The position numbers and the translations under genes are program-made. DNA of 10,006 nt from an uncultured Caulobacteraceae bacterium (GTDB lineage Bacteria > Pseudomonadota > Alphaproteobacteria > Caulobacterales > Caulobacteraceae): contig CALEOQ010000166.1 of NCBI GenBank assembly GCA_937910255.1, positions 1 to 10,006 on the forward strand. Direction: 5' to 3'. Under the pieces are notes generated by a model. That model was not told the origin of the DNA, did no database searches, and worked only from the letters and a program-made list of their open reading frames with translations. Shown in pieces: positions 1 to 8,800 of the stretch (its first letter is position 1; every line of letters begins with the position of its first letter).

Positions 1-119
1 GTTATTTTTCGTGCTAATTCTGGCAAACCATCTTTTTTTGTTAACGTACCAATCACAGCTTTTATGGGGGCCATGCTGGGGTGGAGTTTCAATACAGTGC
101 GATTATTATCTGTATCATC
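1..119 (-). CDS. glyS: Glycyl-tRNA synthetase fragment from a different, low-GC organism (chimeric contig end)
   Basis: Read on the minus strand from base 119, this stretch is open to the window edge. It encodes a peptide containing RTVLKLHPSMAPIKAVIG and then KKDGLPELARKI. The pattern LKLHPxxAPxK followed by a KKDGLPExA stretch is characteristic of the start of the C-terminal anticodon-binding domain in dimeric (eukaryote/Gram-positive type) glycyl-tRNA synthetases, which charge tRNA-Gly. I recognise it from family knowledge and have not searched it. The DNA is AT-rich with A/T-ending codons (aaa, ata, tta, gat, aat), unlike the GC-rich codons that start at about 120. Both ends are missing: the 3' part runs off the window and the 5' part is cut by the junction with infB. 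It is most likely a piece of another genome joined by the assembler, not a neighbour of infB. Confidence 0.7.
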
Positions 120-2482
120 CCCGCTCCTACACCCCTTCGCCCGATCGCCGGGACGACCGCGCCAGCACCACCACCTATCGGCCGCCGCGGCCGCGCTTTG
201 ACGCCACCAGCTTCAATCAGCGCGCGCCTCGTCCTGATCGCGACGGCGCCCGCGCCGAGGCCCCGCCCGCGGCGGATCAGCCCCGCGAGGACCGCTCCAC
301 TCCCCGGGGTGAGCGTTCGACGCCTTCGGGCGGCGATACGGTTCGCTATTCGGCCCTGACGCCGCGTCCTGCGCCGCCCCGTGACGGCGCCCGTGGGGCC
401 GGCCGTCCGGTGGCCCCCGGCGCCCCGCCGGCCACCCCTGAAGTCCAGCGCGCCGCCCGTCAGGCGCCGCGTCCCGGCGCGGCCAATCTCGACCGGCGTC
501 CGGAAGAAGAAGACGATCGTCGCGGCAAGCCCCCGGCGCCCGGCAAGGCCATCAGCCGCGGCAAGGGCGCGCCACAGCGCCGCGAAGGCCGCCTGACCAT
601 CCAGGCCCTGGCGGCCGGCGATGAGGGCGCGGTCGAGCGCATGCGGTCCCTGGCCTCGGTTCGCCGGGCCCGCGAGCGCGAGCGTGAAAAGCGCAAGGGC
701 GGCGGCCAGGAAGCGGCCCGCGTCGCCCGCGAAGTCATCATCCCCGACGTCATCACGGTGGGCGAGCTCGCCAACCGCATGACCACCCGTGGGGTCGAGG
801 TCATCAAGTTCCTGATGCGTCAGGGCGTGATGATGAAGATCAACGACGTCATCGATTCCGACACCGCCGAGCTGGTGGCCACCGAGTTCGGCCACACCGT
901 CAAGCGCGTCTCGGAGTCCGACGTCGAGACCGGCTTCCTGTCCACCGACAGCGACGACGCCGATGCGCCCCTGCGCTCGCCGGTCGTGGCGGTCATGGGC
1001 CACGTCGACCACGGCAAGACCTCGCTGCTGGACGCCCTGCGTTCGGCCGATGTCGCCTCGGGCGAGCATGGCGGCATCACCCAGCATATCGGCGCCTATC
1101 AGGTGCGGCTGGAGGACGGCAACCGGGTGACCTTCCTGGACACCCCTGGCCACGCCGCCTTCTCGGCCATGCGGGCCCGCGGGGCCAATGTCACCGACAT
1201 CGTCATCCTGGTGGTGGCCGCCGACGACGGCGTCATGCCCCAGACGATCGAGGCCATCCAGCACGCCAAGGCGTCCGGCGCCCCGATCATCGTGGCGATC
1301 AACAAGATCGACAAACCCGACGCCGATCCGACCCGGGTGATCAACGAGCTGCTGCAGCATGAGATCGTCGTCGAACGCCTGGGCGGCGAAACCCAGGTGG
1401 TCGAGGTTTCGGCCCTGGAAAAGCTCGGCCTGGACGACCTCCTGGAAGCCATCCTGATCCAGGCCGAGGTCATGGAGCTGCGGGCCGATCCGGACCGCAC
1501 CGCCGAGGGCGTGGTCATCGAGGCCAAGCTCGATCGCGGCCGCGGCGCGGTGTCCACCGTGCTGGTCAAGCGCGGCAGCCTGAAGCGCGGCGACATCGTC
1601 GTGGCCGGCGCCAACTGGGGCCGGGTCCGCGCCCTGTTCAACGAGCGCGACGAGCAGCTGGATGCGGCGGGTCCCTCCACGCCGGTCGAGGTTCTTGGCC
1701 TCGACGGCACGCCCGAGCCGGGCGAACCCCTGGCCGTGGTGGAGAACGAGGCCCGCGCCCGGGAGATCACCGAATATCGTCAGCGGGTGAAGCGCGAGAA
1801 GTCCGGCTCGCCGGTGGCGGGCGCCTCGCTCGCCGACATGATGGCCAAGCTCGCCGACAAGAAGGTCTCCGAGCTGCCGGTCATCGTGAAGGCCGACGTG
1901 CAGGGTTCGGCCGAGGCCATTGTCGGCTCGCTCGACAAGATCTCCACCGACGAGGTGCGCGCGCGCATCATCCTGTCGGGGGCCGGCGCGATCAGCGAAA
2001 GCGACGTCATGCTGGCCAAGGGGGCCGGTTCGCCGATCCTCGGCTTCAACGTCCGGGCCTCCAAGCAGGCGCGAGACCTGGCCGAGCGTGAGGGCGTGGA
2101 GATCCGCTACTATGCGATCATCTACGACCTGATCGACGACATCAAAGGCGTGCTCTCGGGCATGCTGGCGCCGATCCAGCGGGAAACCTTCCTGGGCAAC
2201 GCCGAGGTCCTCCAGGCCTTCGACATCTCCAAGGTCGGCCGCGTGGCCGGTTGCCGGGTCACCGAGGGCGTGGTCCGCAAGGGCGCCCGCGTCCGGATCA
2301 TCCGCGACGACGTGGTGGTCCTGGAGCTGGGCGTCCTGCAGACGCTCAAGCGCTTCAAGGACGAGGTCAACGAGGTCCCCAACGGCCAGGAATGCGGCAT
2401 GGCGTTCCAGGGCTTCCAGGACATCAAGGCCGGGGACACCATCGAGTGCTTCAACCTCGAAGAGGTCAAACGCTACCTCTAG
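119..2482 (+). CDS. infB: Translation initiation factor IF-2, N-terminally truncated by the contig junction
   Basis: IF-2 is the GTPase that brings fMet-tRNA to the 30S subunit and promotes subunit joining. About 787 codons are present. A Pro/Arg-rich disordered linker comes first (to about 590), then the IF2_N-type segment DVITVGELANRM (746-900). The G domain follows, with G1 GHVDHGKT (998-1021), G3 DTPGH (1139-1153) and G4 NKID (1301-1312). Domains II to IV end in the conserved tail GQECGMAFQGFQDIK. All GTPase motifs are intact. Caulobacter IF-2 is about 1,000 residues, so roughly 200 N-terminal residues are missing. The frame stays open back to an ATG at base 11, but those codons are the alien low-GC DNA described for 1-119, so that ATG is not the real start. 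Recognisable IF-2 begins at about 122 (RSYTPSPDRRDD). An intrinsic terminator follows the TAG stop. Confidence 0.95.
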   Translation, partial: PRSYTPSPDRRDDRASTTTYRPPRPRFDATSFNQRAPRPDRDGARAEAPPAADQPREDRSTPRGERSTPSGGDTVRYSALTPRPAPPRDGARGAGRPVAPGAPPATPEVQRAARQAPRPGAANLDRRPEEEDDRRGKPPAPGKAISRGKGAPQRREGRLTIQALAAGDEGAVERMRSLASVRRAREREREKRKGGGQEAARVAREVIIPDVITVGELANRMTTRGVEVIKFLMRQGVMMKINDVIDSDTAELVATEFGHTVKRVSESDVETGFLSTDSDDADAPLRSPVVAVMGHVDHGKTSLLDALRSADVASGEHGGITQHIGAYQVRLEDGNRVTFLDTPGHAAFSAMRARGANVTDIVILVVAADDGVMPQTIEAIQHAKASGAPIIVAINKIDKPDADPTRVINELLQHEIVVERLGGETQVVEVSALEKLGLDDLLEAILIQAEVMELRADPDRTAEGVVIEAKLDRGRGAVSTVLVKRGSLKRGDIVVAGANWGRVRALFNERDEQLDAAGPSTPVEVLGLDGTPEPGEPLAVVENEARAREITEYRQRVKREKSGSPVAGASLADMMAKLADKKVSELPVIVKADVQGSAEAIVGSLDKISTDEVRARIILSGAGAISESDVMLAKGAGSPILGFNVRASKQARDLAEREGVEIRYYAIIYDLIDDIKGVLSGMLAPIQRETFLGNAEVLQAFDISKVGRVAGCRVTEGVVRKGARVRIIRDDVVVLELGVLQTLKRFKDEVNEVPNGQECGMAFQGFQDIKAGDTIECFNLEEVKRYL

Positions 2483-2487
2483 GTATC

Positions 2488-2501
2488 GTCTGACGTCAGA
2501 C
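2488..2501. repeat. 14-bp perfect palindrome just after infB
   Basis: GTCTGACGTCAGAC is its own reverse complement over 14 bases. It lies 5 bases after the infB stop and 6 bases before the terminator stem. With no spacer it cannot fold into a stable short hairpin except by opening a loop, so it looks more like a dyad site for a dimeric protein, or is chance. There is no nearby promoter that it would obviously control. Confidence 0.5.
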
Positions 2502-2507
2502 CAGAAT

Positions 2508-2540
2508 GGGCCGGCGGCGATCTCGTCTCCGGCCCTTTTT
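2508..2540 (+). terminator. Rho-independent terminator of infB
   Basis: The 7-bp stem GGGCCGG (2508-2514) pairs perfectly with CCGGCCC (2529-2535) around a 14-base loop, followed at once by TTTTT (2536-2540). It starts 25 bases after the infB stop. A second stem using the same CGGCCC (2530-2535) and GGGCCG (2544-2549) could compete. Neither has a U-run in the minus direction, so termination is convincing only for infB. Confidence 0.8.
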
Positions 2541-2558
2541 CGTGGGCCGCGTCGGTCC

Positions 2559-3296
2559 TCAGTTCTCCTCGGCCACCGCCCGACGCAGGGCCGCCATCAG
2601 GGCCTGCAGGTCGCGGGGCTCCAGGCGCGCGGCGGCGGCCAGAAACGCCTCCACCTCCTGCGGCAGGACGTCGCCCTCGACCTCCACCGCCGGCAGGCGA
2701 AGGCGGCGCGCGCCCTCCATCCCCAGCTTCTCGCGCAGGCTCTCAATGGCGCGCAGGCTCGTATCGACCTCGAAGGCGAAGGCCAGGCTGGCGCCGAAGG
2801 GCAGGGTCTGGCCCAGCTTGTCGATCACCAGACCGGAGCGCAGAAGGATCGTCTCCGCCAGCCCCTCGGCCAGGCCGACCAGCCGCGAGATGCCCCGCTC
2901 GCAGGCCTCCTCCAGCAAGGCCAGGCGCAGCTCGCCCGGCGTGATGCGACCCAACTGGCTCAGGCTTGGCGGCCCCAGCAGGAGACGGCTGAGCTCCCAG
3001 GCGCCCTCCGGACCCGTCAGGCGCGTCCCGGGCGCCAGATGGGCGGCCGGACCGCCCAGCAGGCTCCAGTCGGCGGTCGGCCGGATGCGGCAGCTGGAGG
3101 CCAGCTCACCGCCGGCCTCCAGCACCAGGAAATAGATCGCCTGGTCATCGTCGCCGGGATCGGATTCGCCGCCGTCGGCGTCCCGCTGAAGGGGCCAGCC
3201 GAGCCGGTCAATGAACATCGCCGCCCGCTGCGCATGCATCAGGGCCAGTTCCCGCCGATAGAGACGGCGATTGTCGGCGGTGACGACGTGGATCAT
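2559..3296 (-). CDS. LuxI-family autoinducer (acyl-homoserine lactone) synthase homologue
   Basis: The 245-residue protein matches the LuxI layout. Its N-terminus contains QRAAMFIDRLGW, which places Arg24, Phe28 and Trp34 at the family's invariant positions. An acidic stretch follows (Asp46 to Asp51, before IYFLV) where the two conserved Asp residues belong. Then come CRIRPT (Arg70/Arg72) and WELSR (Glu101, Arg104). All signature residues therefore appear present. Known members make acyl-homoserine lactones from S-adenosylmethionine and acyl-ACP or acyl-CoA; the product here cannot be read from sequence. The protein is 25-45 residues longer than typical LuxI, with an extra helical, Leu/Ala-rich C-terminus. 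The ATG is preceded by a GAGGA ribosome site. It lies 112 bases downstream of nadE on the same strand and converges with infB. No luxR-type gene is visible. A GNAT-fold protein with another acyl substrate remains possible. Confidence 0.75.
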   Translation of the reverse strand: MIHVVTADNRRLYRRELALMHAQRAAMFIDRLGWPLQRDADGGESDPGDDDQAIYFLVLEAGGELASSCRIRPTADWSLLGGPAAHLAPGTRLTGPEGAWELSRLLLGPPSLSQLGRITPGELRLALLEEACERGISRLVGLAEGLAETILLRSGLVIDKLGQTLPFGASLAFAFEVDTSLRAIESLREKLGMEGARRLRLPAVEVEGDVLPQEVEAFLAAAARLEPRDLQALMAALRRAVAEEN

Positions 3297-3408
3297 CCGT
3301 CCTCGCCCGCCCCGGGGCCGCAGCGGCCGGGCATGGTGTTTCGAAATCTCCCCACGGAGAGATCGTTAAGGTTGCAGGGCTCGCCTGTCCAGAGTGTCTG
3401 CGGGGGCC
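3297..3408 (-). promoter_or_regulatory. Leader region of the LuxI-like gene with two small inverted repeats
   Basis: This 112-base gap separates nadE from the LuxI-like gene and would hold the latter's promoter if it has one. It contains GGCCGCAGCGGCC (3316-3328, 6-base arms), which in the mRNA would lie about 20 bases before the ATG, and TCTCC-CCAC-GGAGA (3347-3360, 5-base arms). I see no clear -35/-10 pair and no match to the lux-box consensus. Read-through from nadE is equally possible. Confidence 0.3.
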
Positions 3409-5460
<2,052 letters not shown>

Positions 5461-5585
5461 GCCGCTCCTCGAACCCTAAAGCGCTTCCTGATTGCCACAG
5501 ATGTGGTCCCGGGGCGAGTTTGCCCAAGCTTCGCCGGATACGAAGCCCGTGCGGGGCGTTGCATGATCCCCGAAAAGGACGCGCC
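5461..5585. promoter_or_regulatory. Divergent intergenic region between nadE and the antiporter
   Basis: This gap must carry the start signals for both divergent genes. On the minus side GAGGAG (5465-5470) precedes the nadE ATG. On the plus side AAGGA (5575-5579) precedes the antiporter GTG. A short dyad CCACA-GA-TGTGG (5495-5506) lies near the nadE side and could be an operator. I cannot pick out convincing -35/-10 elements. Confidence 0.4.
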
Positions 5586-6875
5586 GTGACCCCAGATCCC
5601 TATCTGCTCTTCCTGTTCGGGCTGGGGGCCGTGATCCTGCTGGTGGCCTGGCTGCCGCTGGGCCTAAAGCGCCTGCCCCTCAGCCTGGCCATTGTCTGCG
5701 TCGCCATCGGCGTGGCGGTGTTCAGCCTCGGCGGCCTGAACTTCAATCCCGACCCGCGAACCTATGACACCCTGACCGAGCGGCTGACCGAACTGGTGGT
5801 TATCATCGCCCTGATGGGGGCCGGCGTGAAGATCGACCGGCGCATGGGCTGGCGCAGCTGGGGCTCGGCCTGGCGGCTGCTGGGCATCGCCATGCCGCTG
5901 ACCATCCTGGCCATCGCCATCCTCGGCGTGCAGGCGCTCGGCCTGTCGCTGGCCATGTCGGTGCTGCTGGCCGCGGCCCTGGCGCCCACCGACCCGGTGC
6001 TGGCCGCCGACGTCCAGGTGGGGCCGCCGGGGTCGGGGGAGGAGACCGAGGTGCGCTTCGCCCTGACCTCGGAGGCCGGCTTCAATGACGGCCTGGCCTT
6101 CCCCTTCGTCCACCTGGCCCTGGTCTTCGCCGCGGTGGCCGCCAGCGCCGGCGATACCATGGCCTGGCCCAGCCCGCAGGACTGGCTGCACTGGGCGGCC
6201 ATGGACGTGGTCTGGCGGATCGGCGCGGGCCTGGTCATGGGCTGGCTGCTGGGCCGGGCCATGGGCTGGATCGCCTTCGACATTCCCCATGTGCGCCTGT
6301 CGGCCACCGGGGACGGCCTCGTGGCCCTGGGCGCCACCTTCGTGGTCTATACGGCGACGGAGTTCGTCAACGGCTACGGCTTCCTGGCCGTGTTCATCGC
6401 CGCCCTGACCCTGCGCTCGCGGGAGCGCAACCACGCCTATCACCGCGCCCTGCACGACTTCGCCGAGCAGGTGGAGCGGCTGCTGATCATGCTGGTCCTG
6501 GTGCTGTTCGGCGGCGCCCTGGCCGCGGGCCTGCTGTCCAGCCTGACCTGGACCGACCTGGCCGCCTGCGCCGTCATCCTGCTGGTCATCCGGCCGCTGG
6601 CGGGCTGGATCTCCATGTGGGGTTCGAACCTCACCCGCCGCGAGCAATGGCTCTCGGCCATACTGGGCGTCCGCGGCATCGGCTCGTTCTTCTACATCGC
6701 CTACGGCATCAACCACGGGGACTTCGGCTCCTCCGAGCGCCTGTGGGCGATCACCGGCGCCGTGGTCCTGATGTCCGTCATCCTCCACGGCGTCGCCGCC
6801 ACCCCCCTGATGGCCTGGATCGAACGCCCCGACAAAGGCGACCGGGGGGAAGGCGAGGAGGATGTGGTGAAGTGA
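5586..6875 (+). CDS. CPA1-type cation:proton antiporter (Na+/H+ exchanger)
   Basis: The protein has about 429 residues and is almost entirely hydrophobic segments, consistent with 12-13 membrane helices in the inner membrane. It carries the CPA1 ion-site motifs APTDPVLAADVQVGPP (Thr135, Asp136, Pro137) and EAGFNDGLAFPF (Asn167, Asp168), the paired unwound-helix and Asn-Asp elements of NhaP/NHE exchangers. It should swap cytoplasmic Na+ (or K+) for protons in pH and salt homeostasis; the ion preference is not readable. I chose GTG at 5586 because AAGGA sits 6 bases before it and the first helix begins at once. The frame extends back to TTG at 5520, but the added residues are polar, with no ribosome site seen. 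The C-terminus is short and charged, with no regulatory domain. A small terminator-like hairpin follows the stop. Confidence 0.88.
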   Translation: MTPDPYLLFLFGLGAVILLVAWLPLGLKRLPLSLAIVCVAIGVAVFSLGGLNFNPDPRTYDTLTERLTELVVIIALMGAGVKIDRRMGWRSWGSAWRLLGIAMPLTILAIAILGVQALGLSLAMSVLLAAALAPTDPVLAADVQVGPPGSGEETEVRFALTSEAGFNDGLAFPFVHLALVFAAVAASAGDTMAWPSPQDWLHWAAMDVVWRIGAGLVMGWLLGRAMGWIAFDIPHVRLSATGDGLVALGATFVVYTATEFVNGYGFLAVFIAALTLRSRERNHAYHRALHDFAEQVERLLIMLVLVLFGGALAAGLLSSLTWTDLAACAVILLVIRPLAGWISMWGSNLTRREQWLSAILGVRGIGSFFYIAYGINHGDFGSSERLWAITGAVVLMSVILHGVAATPLMAWIERPDKGDRGEGEEDVVK

Positions 6876-6878
6876 GGG

Positions 6879-6896
6879 GTGGGGTGTCCCACTTTT
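6879..6896 (+). terminator. Possible terminator of the antiporter gene
   Basis: GTGGG (6879-6883), loop GTGT, and CCCAC (6888-6892) are followed by TTTT (6893-6896), starting 4 bases after the stop codon. The 5-bp stem is short, so termination may be partial. It also marks the point where the host-like GC composition begins to fall. Confidence 0.5.
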
Positions 6897-7005
6897 GATT
6901 GCCTGCCGTTTGCGGAGGCGTTCAACTGAGCCGGCACGGAGTTGTCGTTAACCGACGCGAGCCCTAGCGTTTGGTGCTCGGCCGAAGTCTGCCGGGGTAA
7001 AAACC

Positions 7006-7071
7006 ATGGCTAGTTTCCAAATGCGTCGAAGCGATCATACTAAAGCATCTGTCTTATTAGCGGGTCCGTAG
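7006..7071 (+). CDS. Possible 21-codon leader ORF abutting the ATPase start
   Basis: ATG at 7006 opens a frame of 21 codons, MASFQMRRSDHTKASVLLAG plus Pro. Its TAG stop (7069-7071) touches the ATG of the ATPase gene at 7072 with no gap. A G-run (GGGG, ending about 10 bases before the ATG) is a poor ribosome site. The peptide ends in Ala-Gly-Pro, which recalls the terminal residues of SecM-type arrest sequences, but nothing else in it matches. A frame this short can easily occur by chance. If real, it would couple translation to the ATPase, whose own ATG lacks a clear Shine-Dalgarno. Confidence 0.2.
   Translation: MASFQMRRSDHTKASVLLAGP
7014..7041 (+). promoter_or_regulatory. Weak candidate promoter before the ATPase gene
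   Basis: TTTCCA (7014-7019) and CATACT (7036-7041) are separated by 16 bases and lie about 30 bases before the ATPase ATG. Both are imperfect matches to -35/-10 consensus. The rest of the gap (6897-7071) shows no other feature. If this promoter is used, the leader ORF at 7006 would not be transcribed whole, so the two proposals compete. Confidence 0.2.
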
Positions 7072-8346
7072 ATGCACGCCGACATTCAAAACGTCTTTAC
7101 GCCAGCGTTAGCGATTTCCAGCGCGGACAGATTCGCCGGGCGCCAGGAACAATTGGATCACATTAGTCAAGCCCTTCAATCCGATGGAACCCAGATCGTA
7201 ATCTATGGAAATAGGGGAGTTGGAAAATCGTCCCTGGCGCGTCAGCTAGAAGGTTTGGCCCGCGGGGATATGACGGTCATCGATCGCTTGCGAATGCCGC
7301 CTCACGTCACCCCGGATTTTCTGGTGATCAGTATTGAATGCGATGACACGATCGACAGCATTCAGACCTTAATCCTACGCCTTCTCACCGACGACGCAGC
7401 GCTTGCGCCATGGATTCCCTTCCGCGTCGAAAAGACCAGTGCTGGATCCGAGGTCGGCGGCAGCCTGAACGTCAAAATCTTTTCGGCAAGTGCCAAGCTA
7501 TCTGATGGCACTTCGGCCGAACGCCCCCAAATTGAGCAAGACTTATATTCTGTATTTGGAAACGCAATATCTCATATACTGGAGAGCGGCGTCGTAGGAG
7601 GGGTTCTATTTATCATTGATGAAGTCGATAGAATAAAGAATAGAGATGATCTGGCTTCGATCATAAGATCGCGCGGCGCCGATCCACGCGTTAAATTTTG
7701 TTTAGTTGGGGTTGGCACTACGCCTCAAGAACTCATACTGAAACACGAGTCTATTGTTCGCCAGCTATCGGATGGCTGCGTTGAAATGCCCCCGATGTCT
7801 AAAAGTGAATTAAGAGAAATCTTCGTGCGTGCTCATGAGGTTCTGCGGGATGATGGAATAGTTTTCTCCCCAGAAGCGCAAGAGTGGATAATTTCTATAG
7901 CTAGGGGCCACCCCTTCTACGTTCACTTGCTCGGAAAGCATTCGCTGATACATGCAGTAATGAGTGGCGCGACTGAAGTTACTTTAAGCATGGCCAAGGA
8001 GGTGTTGGCCAACATTGCGAATAAGGGAACGGCTACTGTTCAAGAGACGACATATCAGAAAGCGATAGGGCATTCATTCACTAGAGAATTTATTGTCAAG
8101 ACATTTGCCGCAGAACCGACCGAGGAAATAAGCACGTCAAGCGTATATCCAAGAATTAGCCAGGGGCGAAAAATGGATATAAGCGCAATTTCCGTATATG
8201 TCGGTCAGCTAGTTACTGACAAATACGGAGCAATCTTAGAAAAGACCCGAGAGCGACATTACAGGTTTAAGGACAGCCTGTTCAAGGCGTACGCGGACGC
8301 GCGGCCGTACAAGCTGAAGGTCGAACAGGTCGAGGACGGAGAGTGA
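7072..8346 (+). CDS. AAA-type ATPase with C-terminal winged-helix-like region (AAA_16/Orc1-like), probably horizontally acquired
   Basis: The protein has 424 residues. An N-terminal FAGRQEQLDHI motif, typical of AAA_16/Orc1-like ATPases, precedes Walker A GNRGVGKSS (46-54). Walker B is VLFIIDEVDR (178-187, Asp183/Glu184). A sensor-1-like strand KFCLVGVGTT (208-217) follows, then the lid motif GHPFYVHLLGKH (from 279). Residues about 330-420 look like a winged helix ending in HYRFKDSLFKAY, the usual 'RF.D.L...Y' finish of this family. Between Walker A and B a segment (about 120-145, VGGSLNVKIFSASAKL) looks like a beta insertion. It is a soluble ATP-dependent switch of unknown job; relatives occur alone or in defence and mobile loci. 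The DNA is clearly poorer in GC (sampled lines 43-55%) and uses ATA, TTA and AGA codons rare in its neighbours. It stands alone, with no integrase or partner gene, beside a tRNA. Confidence 0.85.
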   Translation: MHADIQNVFTPALAISSADRFAGRQEQLDHISQALQSDGTQIVIYGNRGVGKSSLARQLEGLARGDMTVIDRLRMPPHVTPDFLVISIECDDTIDSIQTLILRLLTDDAALAPWIPFRVEKTSAGSEVGGSLNVKIFSASAKLSDGTSAERPQIEQDLYSVFGNAISHILESGVVGGVLFIIDEVDRIKNRDDLASIIRSRGADPRVKFCLVGVGTTPQELILKHESIVRQLSDGCVEMPPMSKSELREIFVRAHEVLRDDGIVFSPEAQEWIISIARGHPFYVHLLGKHSLIHAVMSGATEVTLSMAKEVLANIANKGTATVQETTYQKAIGHSFTREFIVKTFAAEPTEEISTSSVYPRISQGRKMDISAISVYVGQLVTDKYGAILEKTRERHYRFKDSLFKAYADARPYKLKVEQVEDGE

Positions 8347-8464
8347 AGTCTGCGCTAGGGCGAATGAGGCAGGCCCTTCCTCGGAAAGGGCGTCCAGCTT
8401 CATCCCAGGTGCTGCCAAGCGAGCGGGCATGTCGCCCGTTACCGTGGAAACTTCCTTGAGATAG
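8347..8464. other. Gap between the ATPase gene and tRNA-Thr with small hairpins
   Basis: No gene is apparent. GCCCTTCC (8373-8380) and GGAAAGGGC (8383-8391) form a hairpin with one bulged base that could end ATPase transcription, although no T-run follows. CGGGC-ATGTC-GCCCG (8424-8438) is a second, 5-bp hairpin that lies downstream of the tRNA on the minus strand. No copy of the tRNA 3' end was seen here. Confidence 0.4.
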
Positions 8465-8540
8465 TGGTGCCGCCTAGGTGACTCGAACACCTGACCTACG
8501 CATTACGAATGCGCCGCTCTACCGGCTGAGCTAAGGCGGC
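8465..8540 (-). tRNA. tRNA-Thr (anticodon CGT), CCA encoded
   Basis: On the minus strand the 76 bases fold as a full cloverleaf. The 7-bp acceptor stem GCCGCCT/AGGCGGC is complete, the D stem is GCTC/GAGC, and the anticodon stem is GCGCA/TGCGT with one G-T pair. The loop TTCGTAA presents anticodon CGT (8505-8507), which reads the Thr codon ACG. The T stem is AGGTG/CACCT with loop TTCGAGT, followed by discriminator A and an encoded CCA (8465-8467). Its 3' end points toward the ATPase island, the side where tRNA-targeting elements normally insert. Confidence 0.97.
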
Positions 8541-8590
8541 CCGTGGCGACGCGGGGCCTTGGAGGGGCGCCTGCGTCCGGGGGCGACTAT

Positions 8591-8800
8591 TTAGCGGCTG
8601 TCGGGCCGCTCGCCAAGCGACTCTGTTGCGGTGGGGTGATCTGTCGCCGGCGCGGGCCAACGGGGACCGAGCCAGGCGATGGCCAGGCCGCCCAGGATGC
8701 AGAGCACGGCGAAGGCGATGGCGGTCCAGTAGACGGGGCCGAACATCCGCGGCGGGGGGCCGGGCTCGGGCTCGTCCGGCGGAGGGGGCTCGGCGCTCAA
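8591..8800 (-). CDS. Small single-span membrane protein, function unknown
   Basis: This is a 69-residue protein with a Pro/Glu-rich cytoplasmic-looking N-terminus (residues 2-18), one hydrophobic segment at about 23-44 (VYWTAIAFAVLCILGGLAIAW) and a short polar tail. I do not recognise a family. The start chosen is TTG at 8798-8800, which overlaps the hemD stop as TTGA, a common arrangement for coupled translation; no Shine-Dalgarno precedes it. ATG at codon 19, just before the membrane segment, is the alternative start. The tight overlap with hemD, the TAA stop and the coding-like composition argue that it is real. It lies 50 bases from the tRNA-Thr gene on the same strand and is likely co-transcribed with hemD. 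Confidence 0.65.
   Translation of the reverse strand: MSAEPPPPDEPEPGPPPRMFGPVYWTAIAFAVLCILGGLAIAWLGPRWPAPATDHPTATESLGERPDSR

Noticed and set aside
11..118. ATG at 11 as the start of infB
   Set aside because: The codons 11-118 are AT-rich, do not resemble IF-2, and read as GlyRS on the other strand. The open frame through them is chance.
81..119. A second adapter copy at the left end
   Set aside because: Only the last few bases (GTATCAT) resemble the adapter end; the rest does not align, and the GlyRS reading explains the stretch better.
89..1360. Long minus-strand open frame (423 codons) across infB
   Set aside because: It is a GC-rich shadow of infB, with His/Gly/Asp-rich composition and no recognisable domain.
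3340..3365. Lux-box operator before the LuxI-like gene
   Set aside because: The TCTCC/GGAGA dyad does not match the lux-box consensus and is too short to claim.
5520..5585. TTG at 5520 as the antiporter start
   Set aside because: It adds 22 polar residues and lacks a ribosome site, while GTG at 5586 has AAGGA at proper spacing.
6876..8470. attL/attR direct repeats flanking the ATPase island
   Set aside because: I compared the tRNA 3' end (8465-8496) with 6876-7071 and found only a 6-base TGGTGC match, which is not significant.
8236..8490. Minus-strand open frame starting within tRNA-Thr
   Set aside because: It begins inside the tRNA, overlaps the ATPase 3' end and shows no homology signal.
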